Shown here: piece by piece, positions 26,617 through 36,237 of the stretch
Position numbering within the stretch: position 1 is the first letter of the stretch
Layout: each line of letters starts with the position of its first letter
Source: Pseudoxanthomonas sp. JBR18
Lineage (GTDB): Bacteria; Pseudomonadota; Gammaproteobacteria; Xanthomonadales; Xanthomonadaceae
Length of the DNA stretch: 64,000 bases
Reading direction: 5' to 3'
NCBI RefSeq assembly: GCF_028198165.1
Contig: NZ_CP116339.1
Span: 3,851,001 to 3,915,000 of the forward strand
Position numbers and translations under genes: made by a program
The notes under the pieces: model-generated
The model's input: the letters and a program-made list of their open reading frames with translations, nothing else
Told to the model about the DNA's origin: nothing
Databases searched by the model: none

Positions 26617-26617
26617 C

Positions 26618-28018
26618 TCAGCGCTCCTTTGGAGGTCCGTCGACCGCGGCGGCTGGAGTGATGCCGGCCGCCCGATGCGGAACGTGCGGCGGTTCGCTTT
26701 CGTGCGGCTGTGGGGGCCTGCCCATCATGCGCAGGATGTAGTACGTCCCGGCGCCAAAGGAGAAAAAGTAAACGATTATGAATCCAGCCAACGAGGCCGC
26801 AGGAGCTGACGCGTGCAGCGGAGACGCTGACTCCGCAGTCCTCAGCAGGCCGTAGACCGTGAAAGGTTGCCTTCCTACCTCAGTCGTCACCCAGCCGGCG
26901 ATGACGGCCACGAAGCCAGCAGGGCCCATTGCGACCGCGGCACGATGCAGCCAGCGGCACTCGTATATATTTTTCCGAAATCTAGCCAACAGGCCGAAGG
27001 CTCCCAGCGCGAGCATTGCAAGGCCAAGCGCCACCATGATGCGAAATGACCAGAAGACCACAGGAGCTGGCGGCCACAAATCGTGCGGGAAGTCGGTGAG
27101 ACCGGGCAGTGGCGCATTCGGGTCGTGTTTCAAGATCAATGAACCCGCCTTCGGAATCGCTACTTCATAGCGAACTTTCGCCAGATCGTTGTCCGGCAAG
27201 CCGAACAGGATCAGCGGAGCACCGTCGGGGCTCGGATGATAGTCGCCCTCCATCGCAAGGACCTTAGCGGGCTGATGCTCCAGCGTATTGAGCCCGTGGG
27301 CGTCGCCGACGAGGATCTGAACGGGCGCCGCGACGGCGAGCATCCACATGGCCATGGAAAACATCTTGCGAGCGCCAGGGTTGGTGCGGTCCTTGAGCAG
27401 ATGCCATGCGCCCACGGCACCGACGACTAGGGACGTCGTCAAAAACGCGGCGATCACCGTATGGATCAGGCGGAAGGGAAAACTGGGATTAAAGATGATG
27501 GACAGCCACGAACCCGCCGGGACGAACTGTCCGGACTCGCTGATCGCGTAGCCGGCTGGCGTCTGCATCCAGCTGTTCACGCTGATGATCCACGTTGCCG
27601 AAATGAGCGTCCCGAGCGCCACCATGCAGGTGGCGAGGAAATGAAGCCGGGGGCCGACCTTGGAGATGCCGAAGAGCATGACCCCGAGAAAACCAGCTTC
27701 AAGAAAGAACGCGGTCATGACTTCATAGGCCATGAGCGGGCCAATGATGGGTCCGGCTTTCGCGGAGAACACCGACCAGTTGGTGCCGAATTGGTAGGAC
27801 ATGACGATGCCCGATACCACCCCCATGCCGAAGACCACGGCAAAGATCTTGACCCAGTAGCGATACAGGTTGGCGTAAAGCCCGCTACCCGTGCGCAGCC
27901 ACATGCCCTCAAGCACCATGAGATAGCTTGCCAGGCCAATCGAAAATGCAGGGAAGATGAAATGAAACGAGACGGTAAACGCAAACTGCGCCCGAGCCAG
28001 CAACAACGCGTCCATCAT
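26618..28018 (-). CDS. cioA: bd-type ubiquinol oxidase subunit I, CioA-like
   Basis: A 466-aa subunit I carrying the haem ligands and quinol site. It begins ARAQFAFTVSFHFIFPAF with the conserved haem-ligand His, then GRQPFTVYGLLRT (Q-loop end) and a short Q-loop, which marks the cyanide-insensitive CioA subclass rather than long Q-loop CydA. Such oxidases support respiration under low oxygen, sulfide, cyanide or peroxide stress. Transcribed with cioB and the DUF2474 gene. A His/Pro-rich tail follows the last helix. Confidence 0.9.
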   Translation of the reverse strand: MMDALLLARAQFAFTVSFHFIFPAFSIGLASYLMVLEGMWLRTGSGLYANLYRYWVKIFAVVFGMGVVSGIVMSYQFGTNWSVFSAKAGPIIGPLMAYEVMTAFFLEAGFLGVMLFGISKVGPRLHFLATCMVALGTLISATWIISVNSWMQTPAGYAISESGQFVPAGSWLSIIFNPSFPFRLIHTVIAAFLTTSLVVGAVGAWHLLKDRTNPGARKMFSMAMWMLAVAAPVQILVGDAHGLNTLEHQPAKVLAMEGDYHPSPDGAPLILFGLPDNDLAKVRYEVAIPKAGSLILKHDPNAPLPGLTDFPHDLWPPAPVVFWSFRIMVALGLAMLALGAFGLLARFRKNIYECRWLHRAAVAMGPAGFVAVIAGWVTTEVGRQPFTVYGLLRTAESASPLHASAPAASLAGFIIVYFFSFGAGTYYILRMMGRPPQPHESEPPHVPHRAAGITPAAAVDGPPKER

Positions 28019-28117
28019 GTTGAGTCCTCTTCAATAAACTTCACCCGGCTCGCCGTGGGGGAACGCGTGCGGATCAGTCCAGGGGCGGTGGTGCGCCCTG
28101 CCCGGCCCGATGCGGGA

Positions 28118-28519
28118 TCACAGGCTGGTGTTGCCCTTGCTGGTGACAGAAGGCAAATGCAGGCCGAACTCAGGAAACCGACGCCTAGCCAGCAAGCCAG
28201 TGGGGAATGGAACGCCCCTTCGGATCTTTAGAAGCCGCCCCCATATCAACGCAAACATTTCGCGCATTTCCTCTTCACTCAAGATCCGATCATGTTCGGC
28301 TGCAAGGGGTGCATACAGCTCAAGCGCCTCCTGCGAGGTCGCACGCGGACGAGAGATGAACAGGTAGTACACCGCCTCGATCAGCGGCCAGCACTCCACG
28401 AACGTGTCACCGACGCGCGCGCACGGCAACGTGTGGAACTTATCCTCCCAATGTGCACGTTCGGCATCAAGGTCCAGCCACTGAGGGACTTGCCCTGTCG
28501 TAACTGTTGACTGACGCAT
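28118..28519 (-). CDS. Conserved hypothetical protein
   Basis: A 133-aa protein starting at ATG 28519 after GGAGAGGAG; the longer reading to 28555 has no better site. It contains 'WEDKFHTLPCARVGDTFVE' and a helical middle 'SQEALELYAPLAAEHDRILSEEEM'. I do not recognise the family. It lies 99 bases upstream of cioA in the same direction and may belong to the same operon. Confidence 0.6.
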   Translation of the reverse strand: MRQSTVTTGQVPQWLDLDAERAHWEDKFHTLPCARVGDTFVECWPLIEAVYYLFISRPRATSQEALELYAPLAAEHDRILSEEEMREMFALIWGRLLKIRRGVPFPTGLLARRRFPEFGLHLPSVTSKGNTSL

Positions 28520-28850
28520 CTGGCTCCTCTCCGGTTGTCCGAAAGCGACGGGCACCGCGCCATTGCTGGTTGAAGATCACCATGAATGGCCGCCACGGCC
28601 CCAGCGTGACCACGCGCCACGGCACCCTTGTGAGCAGCACGCTCGCGCGCGCTTCTGCGGCAGGCCTGATGATATCCATGCCGCCTAGGGGCAAGGCCGC
28701 CGACGCTCCGTTGTGTCCCTAAACCAAGGCAGCCCTTGGACGAGACAGGCGCCTTGGTGGCTTAGGTGCTGTCATCGCGGTTGTCCGCTCTCTTTCCATG
28801 GAGAATGCGATGCGGCCGGCTTCAGGCACTGTAGCGAATCATGCTAGTTC
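28520..28850. other. Intergenic region, nothing certain
   Basis: About 330 bases upstream of the 133-aa gene and downstream of the SDR gene. Contains promoter sequence for the leftward gene presumably; I see no convincing gene or repeat. Confidence 0.45.
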
Positions 28851-29717
28851 CTAGAGGACGGCCTGCGCGCCAGCGATCGTGATCAAAGCGCCCGAGGTGT
28901 AGCTCGAGCTGTCCGCGGCCAGCATGACGTAGGCCGATGCAAGTTCTGCGGGCTGGCCCGGGCGACCGAACGGAGTCTGCGAGCCGAAGCTCTCCACCTT
29001 ATCCTTGGCCATGCCCGCGGGGATAAACGGCGTCCAGATCGGCCCCGGAAGCACCGCATTCACCCTGATGCCCTTATCCGCCAGAAGGCTGGCCAAGCCG
29101 ACGGTCATATTGGCCACGGCGCCCTTGGTGGTCGAGTAAGGCAGGATGTTCGGCGTGGGATCCTTTGAGTTCACCGATGCGGTGTTGATGATCGAGCTGC
29201 CCGGGCCCAGGTGGGCGACCGCACGCTGCACCATGTGGAAGGTGGCATGGACGTTGGTGTCGAAAGTCTTGGTCCACTCCTCCAGCGTGATCTCTTCAAA
29301 CGAATCGAAGTAGCGCTGATAGGCGGCATTGTTGACCAGAACATCCAGGCCTCCGAGGCCATCGACGGCCTCCTTGATCAAGCGCTTCACCTCACGGGGC
29401 TGGCTGATGTCGCAAGGGATGGAAATCGGCTTGCGGCCCGCCTGTTCGATCAGAGCCACGACCTGCGCTGCATCGTCGGCTTCCTCCGGAAGATAGGCAA
29501 TGGCAACGTCGGCGCCTTCGCGCGCATATGCAAGGGCTACGGCAGCGCCGATACCGCTGTCGCCGCCGGTTACCAGAGCTCGCTTTCCCTTCAATTGACC
29601 ATGCCCCACATAGCTTGATTCGCCGATATCGGGCCTGGGCTCCATTTGGCCGGTCTTGCCGGGGAAGTCCTGCTGCTGCGCTTTGAATGGAGGGGTCGGG
29701 TAATTGGGGATGGGCAT
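28851..29717 (-). CDS. Stress-type short-chain dehydrogenase (GsiB/YghA-like)
   Basis: A 288-aa Rossmann-fold oxidoreductase with a ~45-residue N-terminal extension typical of 'general stress protein 39'/YghA SDRs. It has TGGDSGIG (cofactor), NNAAY, Ser in TASVNS, YSTTK (catalytic Tyr-Lys) and the PGPIWTPF end. Likely reduces an aldehyde or ketone with NAD(P)H. Such genes are commonly induced by osmotic or general stress, fitting its neighbours. Confidence 0.88.
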   Translation of the reverse strand: MPIPNYPTPPFKAQQQDFPGKTGQMEPRPDIGESSYVGHGQLKGKRALVTGGDSGIGAAVALAYAREGADVAIAYLPEEADDAAQVVALIEQAGRKPISIPCDISQPREVKRLIKEAVDGLGGLDVLVNNAAYQRYFDSFEEITLEEWTKTFDTNVHATFHMVQRAVAHLGPGSSIINTASVNSKDPTPNILPYSTTKGAVANMTVGLASLLADKGIRVNAVLPGPIWTPFIPAGMAKDKVESFGSQTPFGRPGQPAELASAYVMLAADSSSYTSGALITIAGAQAVL

Positions 29718-30112
29718 CGTGGGCTCCGTATTTGTATGGACATAACCGCGGCAGGGACCAACGACTGCTCGATCAACTCCAGCCCTAAGCCGCGCCCTTC
29801 GTGTTCGCGTTGGCTATGCATTGCAAGCCATGTCGGCGACAGGTCAAGTGAAATCTGGACCGGACATGGCATCACCCGAACTTGATATGCGCTGGGCATC
29901 GGGTGCTGTCGCGATCGGTGACGCGCACGTGCCTCGAGGCCTGGCGTGCGGGTCGTGAGGCGCCGCGGGCAGGACGCACGCGACGCCGGTTGCGTCTTGA
30001 CATGCTTGCCCGAAGGAATTGGCTGAGTCCTGCACACCAGCATCCATGCCGCCTCAATCAACCGGCCGCGTCTTAGACCTTTGCTCTGCGCGCCCTGATT
30101 GGCGGAGCGAGC
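29718..30112. other. Intergenic region without identified feature
   Basis: Roughly 395 bases between the SDR gene and the small gene downstream of the aldehyde oxidoreductase. Sequence shows no convincing gene; it presumably holds the SDR promoter on the minus strand. Confidence 0.45.
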
Positions 30113-30397
30113 TCAGCTGCGCATGGTGCGTTGGACCGACAGGCTGGAGTAACCTCGCTTCGAGAGCCATCCGTCGACGACCACTTCGAAGCGTGCGCGC
30201 AGATCGGGAGCCAGCTGGCAGCGGAGCGTGTCATACAGCTCCAGCACGAAATCCCACCATGCTGCGTCGCTCTCGGCCTTCCCGAGCCGATGTTCAATCT
30301 CGACTTCGAATGCCGAAAGCGCGGCGTCGATGGTCATGGTCTGATGGGAGGCGCCGGCGCCGTGCATGGCGCGCCTAGCAGACGATGTCCCGGTCAC
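30113..30397 (-). CDS. Small hypothetical after the aldehyde oxidoreductase
   Basis: A 94-aa protein whose GTG start overlaps the stop of the preceding large subunit gene (GTGA), suggesting coupling. An internal ATG (30337, MTIDAALSAF) is an alternative start. The body is a helical, acidic/aromatic domain, EIEHRLGKAESDAAWWDFVL..., with no recognised motif. It may be an accessory protein for the molybdoenzyme. Confidence 0.5.
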   Translation of the reverse strand: MTGTSSARRAMHGAGASHQTMTIDAALSAFEVEIEHRLGKAESDAAWWDFVLELYDTLRCQLAPDLRARFEVVVDGWLSKRGYSSLSVQRTMRS

Positions 30398-32700
30398 GGC
30401 GCCTCGCTCGCTTGGTCACTGCTCGCCATGACCTTGTCTGGCGTGATCGGCGTGCTGCGGATGCGGTTTCCCGTGGCGTGGAAGATGGCGTTGCAGACTG
30501 CGGCCGACACACCAACCATGCCGATCTCGCCAACACCCTTAGCGCCCAACGCGCTGACAACCTCATCGTGTTCGTCTGCGAAGAGCACGTCGATCTGGTG
30601 GATATCGGCGTTTGCGGAGATGTGGTACTGGGCGAAGTCATGGTTCATGAACCTGCCGAAGCGGTGATCGGCTTCGGTGTGCTCATGCAGGGCCGCGCCG
30701 ATGCCCCACACCACCCCGCCGATGATCTGGCTGCGCGCGGTCAGAGGGTTGAGGATGCGGCCGGCTGCGATCGCGCTGACGACCCGGGTCACCCGCACGG
30801 TTCCCAGTTCCTCGTCGACACGCACTTCGGCGAACACCGCGCCGTGGGTGGCCCGCGTGAACTTGCGCTGCTTGGCCATGTTGGGAAGCAGCAGGTAGCG
30901 GGCTTCCACCTGCGGGCTGTCGGTGCGTTGGAGCAGTTCGACCAGGCTGATGCCGCGGCTGCGGTCGGCCGCCAGGCGCAGCATGCCCTCTTCGAAGACC
31001 ACCTGATCGGCTTTCAGCGACTTGAACGGGCTTTCGGGCAGCGACTGTGCTTTTGACAGCAAGGCCTTGCGGAGTTTGAGGCAGGCGCCGTGTACCGCCG
31101 AACCCACGGTGGCCACATGTGAGGAGCCGCCCTCGATGGGGGCCACCGGCAAAGTGGAGTCACCCAGCTCGAAGCAGACACGCTCCATCGGCAATCCCAG
31201 TGCTTCGGCTGCGATCTGGGTCATGACCGTATAGGTGCCAGTGCCGATGTCGCTGGCGGCGCTGCTCACGACCAGGCGGCCGTCGGCGTGCAACACGGCT
31301 TGCGCCCGCGCGAACATCTGCATGGCGTCCCACTGGCCGGTGGCCATGCCCCACCCGACCCACTCGCGTCCCTCCTTGCGTGACCTTGGGGCAAGCGGGC
31401 GTTGCGACCACCCGAAGCGCTCCGCGCCCAGCCGATAGCACTCGCGCAGCGCCTTGGAAGAAAAAGGCTTGTCGTCGGCCGGATTGACCTCGGCATAGTT
31501 GCGCAGCCGCAGCGCCAGCGGATCGATGCCGACCGTATAGGACAGCTCGTCCATGGCCACTTCCAGCGCGTGCACGCCGTGTGCGGCTCCGGGCGCGCGC
31601 ATGTCCAGCGGCGTGTAATGGTCCAGCGGTACGAGGTGATACCCCAGATGCACGTTGTCGCAGGCATACAGTTGCCCGCTCCAGTTCACCACCACCTCGA
31701 CATAATCCTCGATGCGGGAAGTCTCGGCCCACGCCTCGTGCAGCACTGCCTGCAGCCGCCCTTCCGCGTCAGCGGCCAGTCGCACGTGCTGCCAGGTTTC
31801 GGGGCGATGGCCGAAGGTGAACATCTGTTGCCGGGTCATCACCACGCGCACGGAGCGCTCCAGGGCGATCGCGCCCATGACCGCTAGCGGCAGCTGGTAC
31901 TGCGGACGCAGCCCGGAGCCGAAGGCACCCCCGACATAGGGATTGCGCACCGTGACCATGCGCTTTGGCAACCCCAGCACGTGCGAGACATACCAACGGC
32001 TGTTCTGCGAACCTTGCGTCTTGTCGTAGACCGTCAGGTGGCCATCCTGGGCGCGGACCACGGTGGTGGCGAACAGCTCCATGGGATTGTGATGCTCGGT
32101 TCCGCTGTAATAGTGCGCATCGGTCCGGAACCGGGCATTCCGCCAAGCCGCGTCCGGCTCGCCCTTGTCCTTGGGCGGTGCCGAAAAGCCGGCCTTGAGT
32201 GGCTTGGGCTTCCTCGCCCTTTCCAGGTTGTCCATCAGATTGGTCTGGTGGGGCGATACCTCATAGTCCACCTGCACCAGCGTGGCGGCATGGCGCGCGG
32301 CCTCGAAGGTCTCGGCGATGACCAAGGCCACCGGCTGTCCGCTGTAGATCACTTCGCCGTCGTAGAGCGGCCGGAACGGCTTGCCCGCCGGAGCGATCAT
32401 GTCCTTGTAGAACAGTCCCGTGCCTCGCATCTTCGGCCTGTTCTCGTGGGTCATGACCATTAGCACGCCCGGCACGGCCTCGGCAGCGGACGTCCTCAAT
32501 GCGGTGATCCGCCCGCGCGCGATCGTGCTGTTGACCACCACCCCGAAGGCCAGGTCCGCGGCCGGCCACTCGGCGGCGTAGCGCGCCTGGCCGGTGACCT
32601 TGTCGACGCCGTCCACGCGATGCGCCGGCGTTCCGGTCGGTCGGGCACCGGTGCCCTCCGGTGCACGCGGTGGGACCAGGGGCGCGAGTGCGTCTTTCAT
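30394..32700 (-). CDS. paoC: Aldehyde oxidoreductase molybdenum subunit, PaoC type
   Basis: A 768-aa xanthine-dehydrogenase-family large subunit binding the molybdenum cofactor. Visible are the N-terminal substrate-channel domain, 'GGAFGSGLRPQYQLPLAVMG' at the Moco region, RMRAPG-like 'LDMRAPGAAHGVHALEVAM', EGGSSH in the core and GAKGVGEIGM with the catalytic Glu near the end. It oxidises aldehydes to acids. It follows paoB and paoA with ATGA overlaps, forming the usual PaoABC order. The full enzyme may be periplasmic, but no TAT signal is evident here. Confidence 0.9.
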   Translation of the reverse strand: MKDALAPLVPPRAPEGTGARPTGTPAHRVDGVDKVTGQARYAAEWPAADLAFGVVVNSTIARGRITALRTSAAEAVPGVLMVMTHENRPKMRGTGLFYKDMIAPAGKPFRPLYDGEVIYSGQPVALVIAETFEAARHAATLVQVDYEVSPHQTNLMDNLERARKPKPLKAGFSAPPKDKGEPDAAWRNARFRTDAHYYSGTEHHNPMELFATTVVRAQDGHLTVYDKTQGSQNSRWYVSHVLGLPKRMVTVRNPYVGGAFGSGLRPQYQLPLAVMGAIALERSVRVVMTRQQMFTFGHRPETWQHVRLAADAEGRLQAVLHEAWAETSRIEDYVEVVVNWSGQLYACDNVHLGYHLVPLDHYTPLDMRAPGAAHGVHALEVAMDELSYTVGIDPLALRLRNYAEVNPADDKPFSSKALRECYRLGAERFGWSQRPLAPRSRKEGREWVGWGMATGQWDAMQMFARAQAVLHADGRLVVSSAASDIGTGTYTVMTQIAAEALGLPMERVCFELGDSTLPVAPIEGGSSHVATVGSAVHGACLKLRKALLSKAQSLPESPFKSLKADQVVFEEGMLRLAADRSRGISLVELLQRTDSPQVEARYLLLPNMAKQRKFTRATHGAVFAEVRVDEELGTVRVTRVVSAIAAGRILNPLTARSQIIGGVVWGIGAALHEHTEADHRFGRFMNHDFAQYHISANADIHQIDVLFADEHDEVVSALGAKGVGEIGMVGVSAAVCNAIFHATGNRIRSTPITPDKVMASSDQASEAP

Positions 32701-33740
32701 GCCGGTTCCTCCACGGTCGAGCGATTTCGTACAGTGCCGGCATGCGCCAGTTCCAGGGCGCGGACCACTGCACGGCGTGCCATTGTGAGCTTGAAGTCGT
32801 TCTGGCCCTGGCCCCGGGCGCCGTCCAACACCGCTTCGGCCAGGCCTTCGAAGGCCGTGGCGGACGGTGCGCCGCCGATCAACGCCTGCTCCGCTTCGCG
32901 GACGCGCCAGGGCTTGTGGGCCACGCCTCCCAGCGCCACCCGCACGTCACGGATTTCACCAGCGGGCCCCAGGTCCAATGCGGCGGCCACCGAGACCAGC
33001 GCGAATGCGTAGGACAGGCGCTCGCGGATTTTCAGGTAGCTGCTGTGTCCGGCCAAGGCGTCGGCCTGCGGCAGGTCGATCCGGGTGATCACCTCATCCG
33101 GCGCCAGGTGCGTATCGAATTGCGGGGTTTCGCCCGGCAGACGATGGAAATCCTCGAAGGCGATGCTGCGCTCTCCTTCCGGCCCCACCACCTGCACCAC
33201 CGCGTCCAGGGCGCGCAGGGCCACGCACATGTCCGAAGGGTGGGTCGCAATGCAGGCGTCGCTGACCCCAAGGATGGCGTGATACTTGGTCAGTCCGCCG
33301 ATCGCCGAGCAGCCGGTTCCTGGCTCACGCTTGTTGCAGGGGGTGGCGCGATCGTAGAAATAGGTGCAGCGTGTGCGCTGGAGCAGGTTGCCCCCATTGG
33401 AGGCCATGTTGCGGATCTGCGGCGAGGCACCCGCCAGAATCGCCGCGGCGAGCAGCGGATAACGACGTTCCACCTCAGGGTGGTAGGCGGTCGCGGCATT
33501 GCGGGCCAGGGCACCGAGGGACAGACCTCCGTCTTTCCGGAGTGAGATGCCGGACATCGGCAGCCCATTGAGGTCGGCCAGCATGCGGGGGCGCATGATG
33601 CCGAGCTTCATCAGGTCCAGCAGATTGGTTCCACCGGCAATGGGCCTGGCCTGGTCCGCCTGCGCATCGCCGCCACCGCGCAACAGCAGGGTGACCGCTT
33701 GCGCGATGGTGTCGGGGCGCTGATAGGTAAAGGGGTTCAT
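32697..33740 (-). CDS. paoB: Aldehyde oxidoreductase FAD subunit, PaoB type
   Basis: A 347-aa FAD-binding subunit. The start ATG at 33740 overlaps the paoA stop (ATGA), beginning MNPFTYQRPDTIAQ. FAD signature regions are ARPIAGGTNLLDLMK and ASNGGNLLQRTRC; several Cys around 'RCTYFYDRATPCNKREPGTGC' suit a 4Fe-4S cluster as in PaoB. It passes electrons from the Mo and FeS centres to FAD. Confidence 0.88.
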   Translation of the reverse strand: MNPFTYQRPDTIAQAVTLLLRGGGDAQADQARPIAGGTNLLDLMKLGIMRPRMLADLNGLPMSGISLRKDGGLSLGALARNAATAYHPEVERRYPLLAAAILAGASPQIRNMASNGGNLLQRTRCTYFYDRATPCNKREPGTGCSAIGGLTKYHAILGVSDACIATHPSDMCVALRALDAVVQVVGPEGERSIAFEDFHRLPGETPQFDTHLAPDEVITRIDLPQADALAGHSSYLKIRERLSYAFALVSVAAALDLGPAGEIRDVRVALGGVAHKPWRVREAEQALIGGAPSATAFEGLAEAVLDGARGQGQNDFKLTMARRAVVRALELAHAGTVRNRSTVEEPA

Positions 33741-34282
33741 GCCGGCACGGTCCCGGGTTCCCACGCGTTTGGATCGGCATCGCCGCGGTCTTCCATCGGC
33801 AGTTGGGCGACCGACATGAGGGCGTCGGTGATCTGGGGATAGGCGCCGCAGCGGCAGAGGTTTCCGCTCATCAACTCGCGTACTTCCGCACGGGTGCGCG
33901 CCTTGCCTTCGCCGATCAGGCCCACCCCCGAACACAACTGGCCAGGCGTGCAGTACCCGCACTGGAAGGCGTCGTGCTCGATGAAGGCCTGTTGCAGCGG
34001 ATGCAGGGCATCGGGCTGGCCCAGGCCCTCCACCGTGGTCACCTCCTTCCCCGCGTGCATCACCGCCAGCGTCAGGCAGCTATTGATGCGCACACCGTCG
34101 ACCAACACGGTACAGGCCCCGCATTGACCGTGGTCGCAGCCCTTCTTGGTGCCGGTCAGTTGCAGGCGGTCCCGCAGCAGGTCCAGCAATGACACCCAGG
34201 GCGCGACCTCCAACGTGTGCGCCTGATCATTGACCCGCAGCCGAAGCGCGACGCGGTCCGTTTCAGGTTCGGCGTTCTTCAT
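33737..34282 (-). CDS. paoA: Aldehyde oxidoreductase 2Fe-2S subunit, PaoA type
   Basis: A 181-aa two-cluster iron-sulfur subunit. First cluster: GCDHGQCGACTVLVDG with a downstream Cys in INSCLTLAV; second cluster: CGYCTPGQLC and LCRCGAY. I set the start at 34282 (MKNAEPETDRVAL); a longer reading from 34423 exists but lacks a clear site. No TAT signal is present in the chosen form, unlike the E. coli homologue. The promoter lies in the gap to the divergent acyl-CoA dehydrogenase-like gene. Confidence 0.87.
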   Translation of the reverse strand: MKNAEPETDRVALRLRVNDQAHTLEVAPWVSLLDLLRDRLQLTGTKKGCDHGQCGACTVLVDGVRINSCLTLAVMHAGKEVTTVEGLGQPDALHPLQQAFIEHDAFQCGYCTPGQLCSGVGLIGEGKARTRAEVRELMSGNLCRCGAYPQITDALMSVAQLPMEDRGDADPNAWEPGTVPA

Positions 34283-34423
34283 TATTCCAAGGCTTCCTCG
34301 CGGGATGGCCTGAAACATCACGCACGCTGGGTTCACGTCGGGTGATAGCGCATCGAACCTGTCCACACGTTGTGGAAACCTGCTTGTACCGAACCCGGGC
34401 CCCGTAAGGCGCCCGACCTTCAT

Positions 34424-35497
34424 ATGGCGTCAACGGACGCGCGGATCGATGAACACGCCATTCACGGCGGCGCCCCTAGCGTGCGCGTCATGCCCCCCTC
34501 TCAACAGTACGCCGCGAGCAGGAGTGCCGGCCCGCAAGGCGTGCCGGTCGCCGCGTCGCTCACCGACAAGGCGAATGCCTGGCTCGGGCGTCATCCCGCG
34601 CTCCCCTATCCCGGACGAGGCCAGACACTCGCCCGCTGGCAGGTGCTGGCAGCCATTGCAGCGGACGACCTGTGCGTGGCCAAGTTGCTCGAAGCCCACT
34701 ACGACGCTCAGGCCATCCTGCATGAACTTCATGCCCCGGCGACGCAGCCCGGCCAGCTGTGGGCGGTGTGGGCGGCCGAGCCACCGGGCCTGGCGCTGCG
34801 CTTCGATCCGGTCACCGCCACGCTCAGTGGGACCAAGGCCTGGTGCTCGGGCGCGCGCCTGGTGAGCCACGCCTTGATCACGGCCACGCATGCACAGGAA
34901 GACGCACAGGGCCTGTACGCCGTGGCATTGGACAGCGCCGGCATCGAGATCGACGACAGTGGCTGGGTCGGCCTGGGAATGCAGGACATCGCCACCGGCA
35001 CCCTCACCTTGAGCACCGTGCCCGCCAGACAATTGGCCGATGCCGGCGCTTATGTGGAACGGCCAGGCTTCTGGCATGGCGGCGCGGGCATCGCGGCATG
35101 CTGGTATGGCGCGGCGACCGCGATCGCCGAAAGGCTGCGGCGCGACGCGAGGGCGATGCGCGACCCGCATGCCGCGGCGCATCTGGGCGCCATCGATGTG
35201 CAGCTGGCGGGTGCGGGTGCCCTGCTGCGTCAGCTCGCCTCTCGCATCGACGCCGCGCCGGACGATCCGCATCAGCGCGCGGTACAGCAGGTTCGCCAGC
35301 TGCTCGACGATGTCTGCCGGGACATCATCGATCGCGTAGGTCGTGCCCTGGGCCCGGGCCCGCTCTGCGGGGATCGCGCACATGCCCGGCGGGTGGCGGA
35401 CCTGGAGGTCTTCACGCGCCAGAGCCATGCCGAACGCGAGCTCGAGGGCGTCGGTCGGCATTGCGCCGGGCTGGAGGGCGATGCATGGACGCTCTGA
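34424..35497 (+). CDS. Acyl-CoA dehydrogenase-like protein
   Basis: A 357-aa protein of the acyl-CoA dehydrogenase fold. The middle beta-domain shows 'LSGTKAWCSGARLVSHALIT' and the helical C-terminal part has 'GGAGIAACWYGAATAIA'. The start is uncertain: ATG at 34424 was chosen, with 34490 also possible. Only ~350 residues and an incomplete set of CoA motifs make the true substrate unclear. It heads a rightward operon with PIG-L, methyltransferase and glycosyltransferase genes. Confidence 0.7.
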   Translation: MASTDARIDEHAIHGGAPSVRVMPPSQQYAASRSAGPQGVPVAASLTDKANAWLGRHPALPYPGRGQTLARWQVLAAIAADDLCVAKLLEAHYDAQAILHELHAPATQPGQLWAVWAAEPPGLALRFDPVTATLSGTKAWCSGARLVSHALITATHAQEDAQGLYAVALDSAGIEIDDSGWVGLGMQDIATGTLTLSTVPARQLADAGAYVERPGFWHGGAGIAACWYGAATAIAERLRRDARAMRDPHAAAHLGAIDVQLAGAGALLRQLASRIDAAPDDPHQRAVQQVRQLLDDVCRDIIDRVGRALGPGPLCGDRAHARRVADLEVFTRQSHAERELEGVGRHCAGLEGDAWTL

Positions 35498-36237
35498 GGG
35501 GACAGGAGATCCACGGCGAGGGAACCCCGGAATCGGCTTGGCTGGGCGCGCCAGCCATCGCTGCGATGCCGACCGTGACCGTGGAAGCGCTCCTGGGCGC
35601 CAGCCAACGTCTGGTGGTCGTGGCACCGCACCCGGACGACGAGATCCTGGGGTGCGGCGGCCTGCTCGCGGCGGCGTGCGAGATGGGGCATGAAGTCCTG
35701 CTGATCTCGCTGACCGATGGGGAAGGCGCCTATCCCACCGATCCGGCATGGCCGCCAGCGCGCCTGGCACCGGCGCGTCGTCAGGAGCTTGTTTCAGCTG
35801 CCGGTCGGCTGGGCGCCACCCCGCGGAACGTGGTCCATGCCGGTTTCGACGATGGCAGGCTGCGCGATCACGAGCGACAGGTGCAGGACTGGCTGCACGC
35901 GCGGCTGCGCCCGGGCGATCTGGTCTGCGTCACCTGGCATCGCGATGGGCATCCCGACCACGAAGCCGCCGCCGAGGCGGCCCTGGCCGCCGCTGGCGCG
36001 CGCGGTCTGCCGGTCCTGCAATATCCGATCTGGGCCTGGCACTGGGGCGATCCCGATGTATTCCAGGGCCGGGCGACACGGCTGGAGCTGGCGCCTTCCT
36101 GGCAGGCGCGTAAGCGCGCGGCGATCGATTGTTTCGCCACCCAGCTGGGAACCAGCACACCGCCGCCGGCCGCGCCCATCCTGCCGCCCCACGTGACTGC
36201 GCGCTTCCAGCGCACCTTCGAGGTTTTCCTCCCATGA
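35485..36237 (+). CDS. PIG-L family deacetylase
   Basis: A 250-aa LmbE/PIG-L zinc-dependent deacetylase. It has the metal motif APHPDDEILGCGG and the second ligand site TWHRDGHPDHEAAAE. The start overlaps the previous gene by 13 bases and has a GGAGG site. These enzymes remove acetyl groups from N-acetylglucosamine-type substrates. Its partners suggest modification of a sugar-linked compound. Confidence 0.85.
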   Translation: MDALRGQEIHGEGTPESAWLGAPAIAAMPTVTVEALLGASQRLVVVAPHPDDEILGCGGLLAAACEMGHEVLLISLTDGEGAYPTDPAWPPARLAPARRQELVSAAGRLGATPRNVVHAGFDDGRLRDHERQVQDWLHARLRPGDLVCVTWHRDGHPDHEAAAEAALAAAGARGLPVLQYPIWAWHWGDPDVFQGRATRLELAPSWQARKRAAIDCFATQLGTSTPPPAAPILPPHVTARFQRTFEVFLP

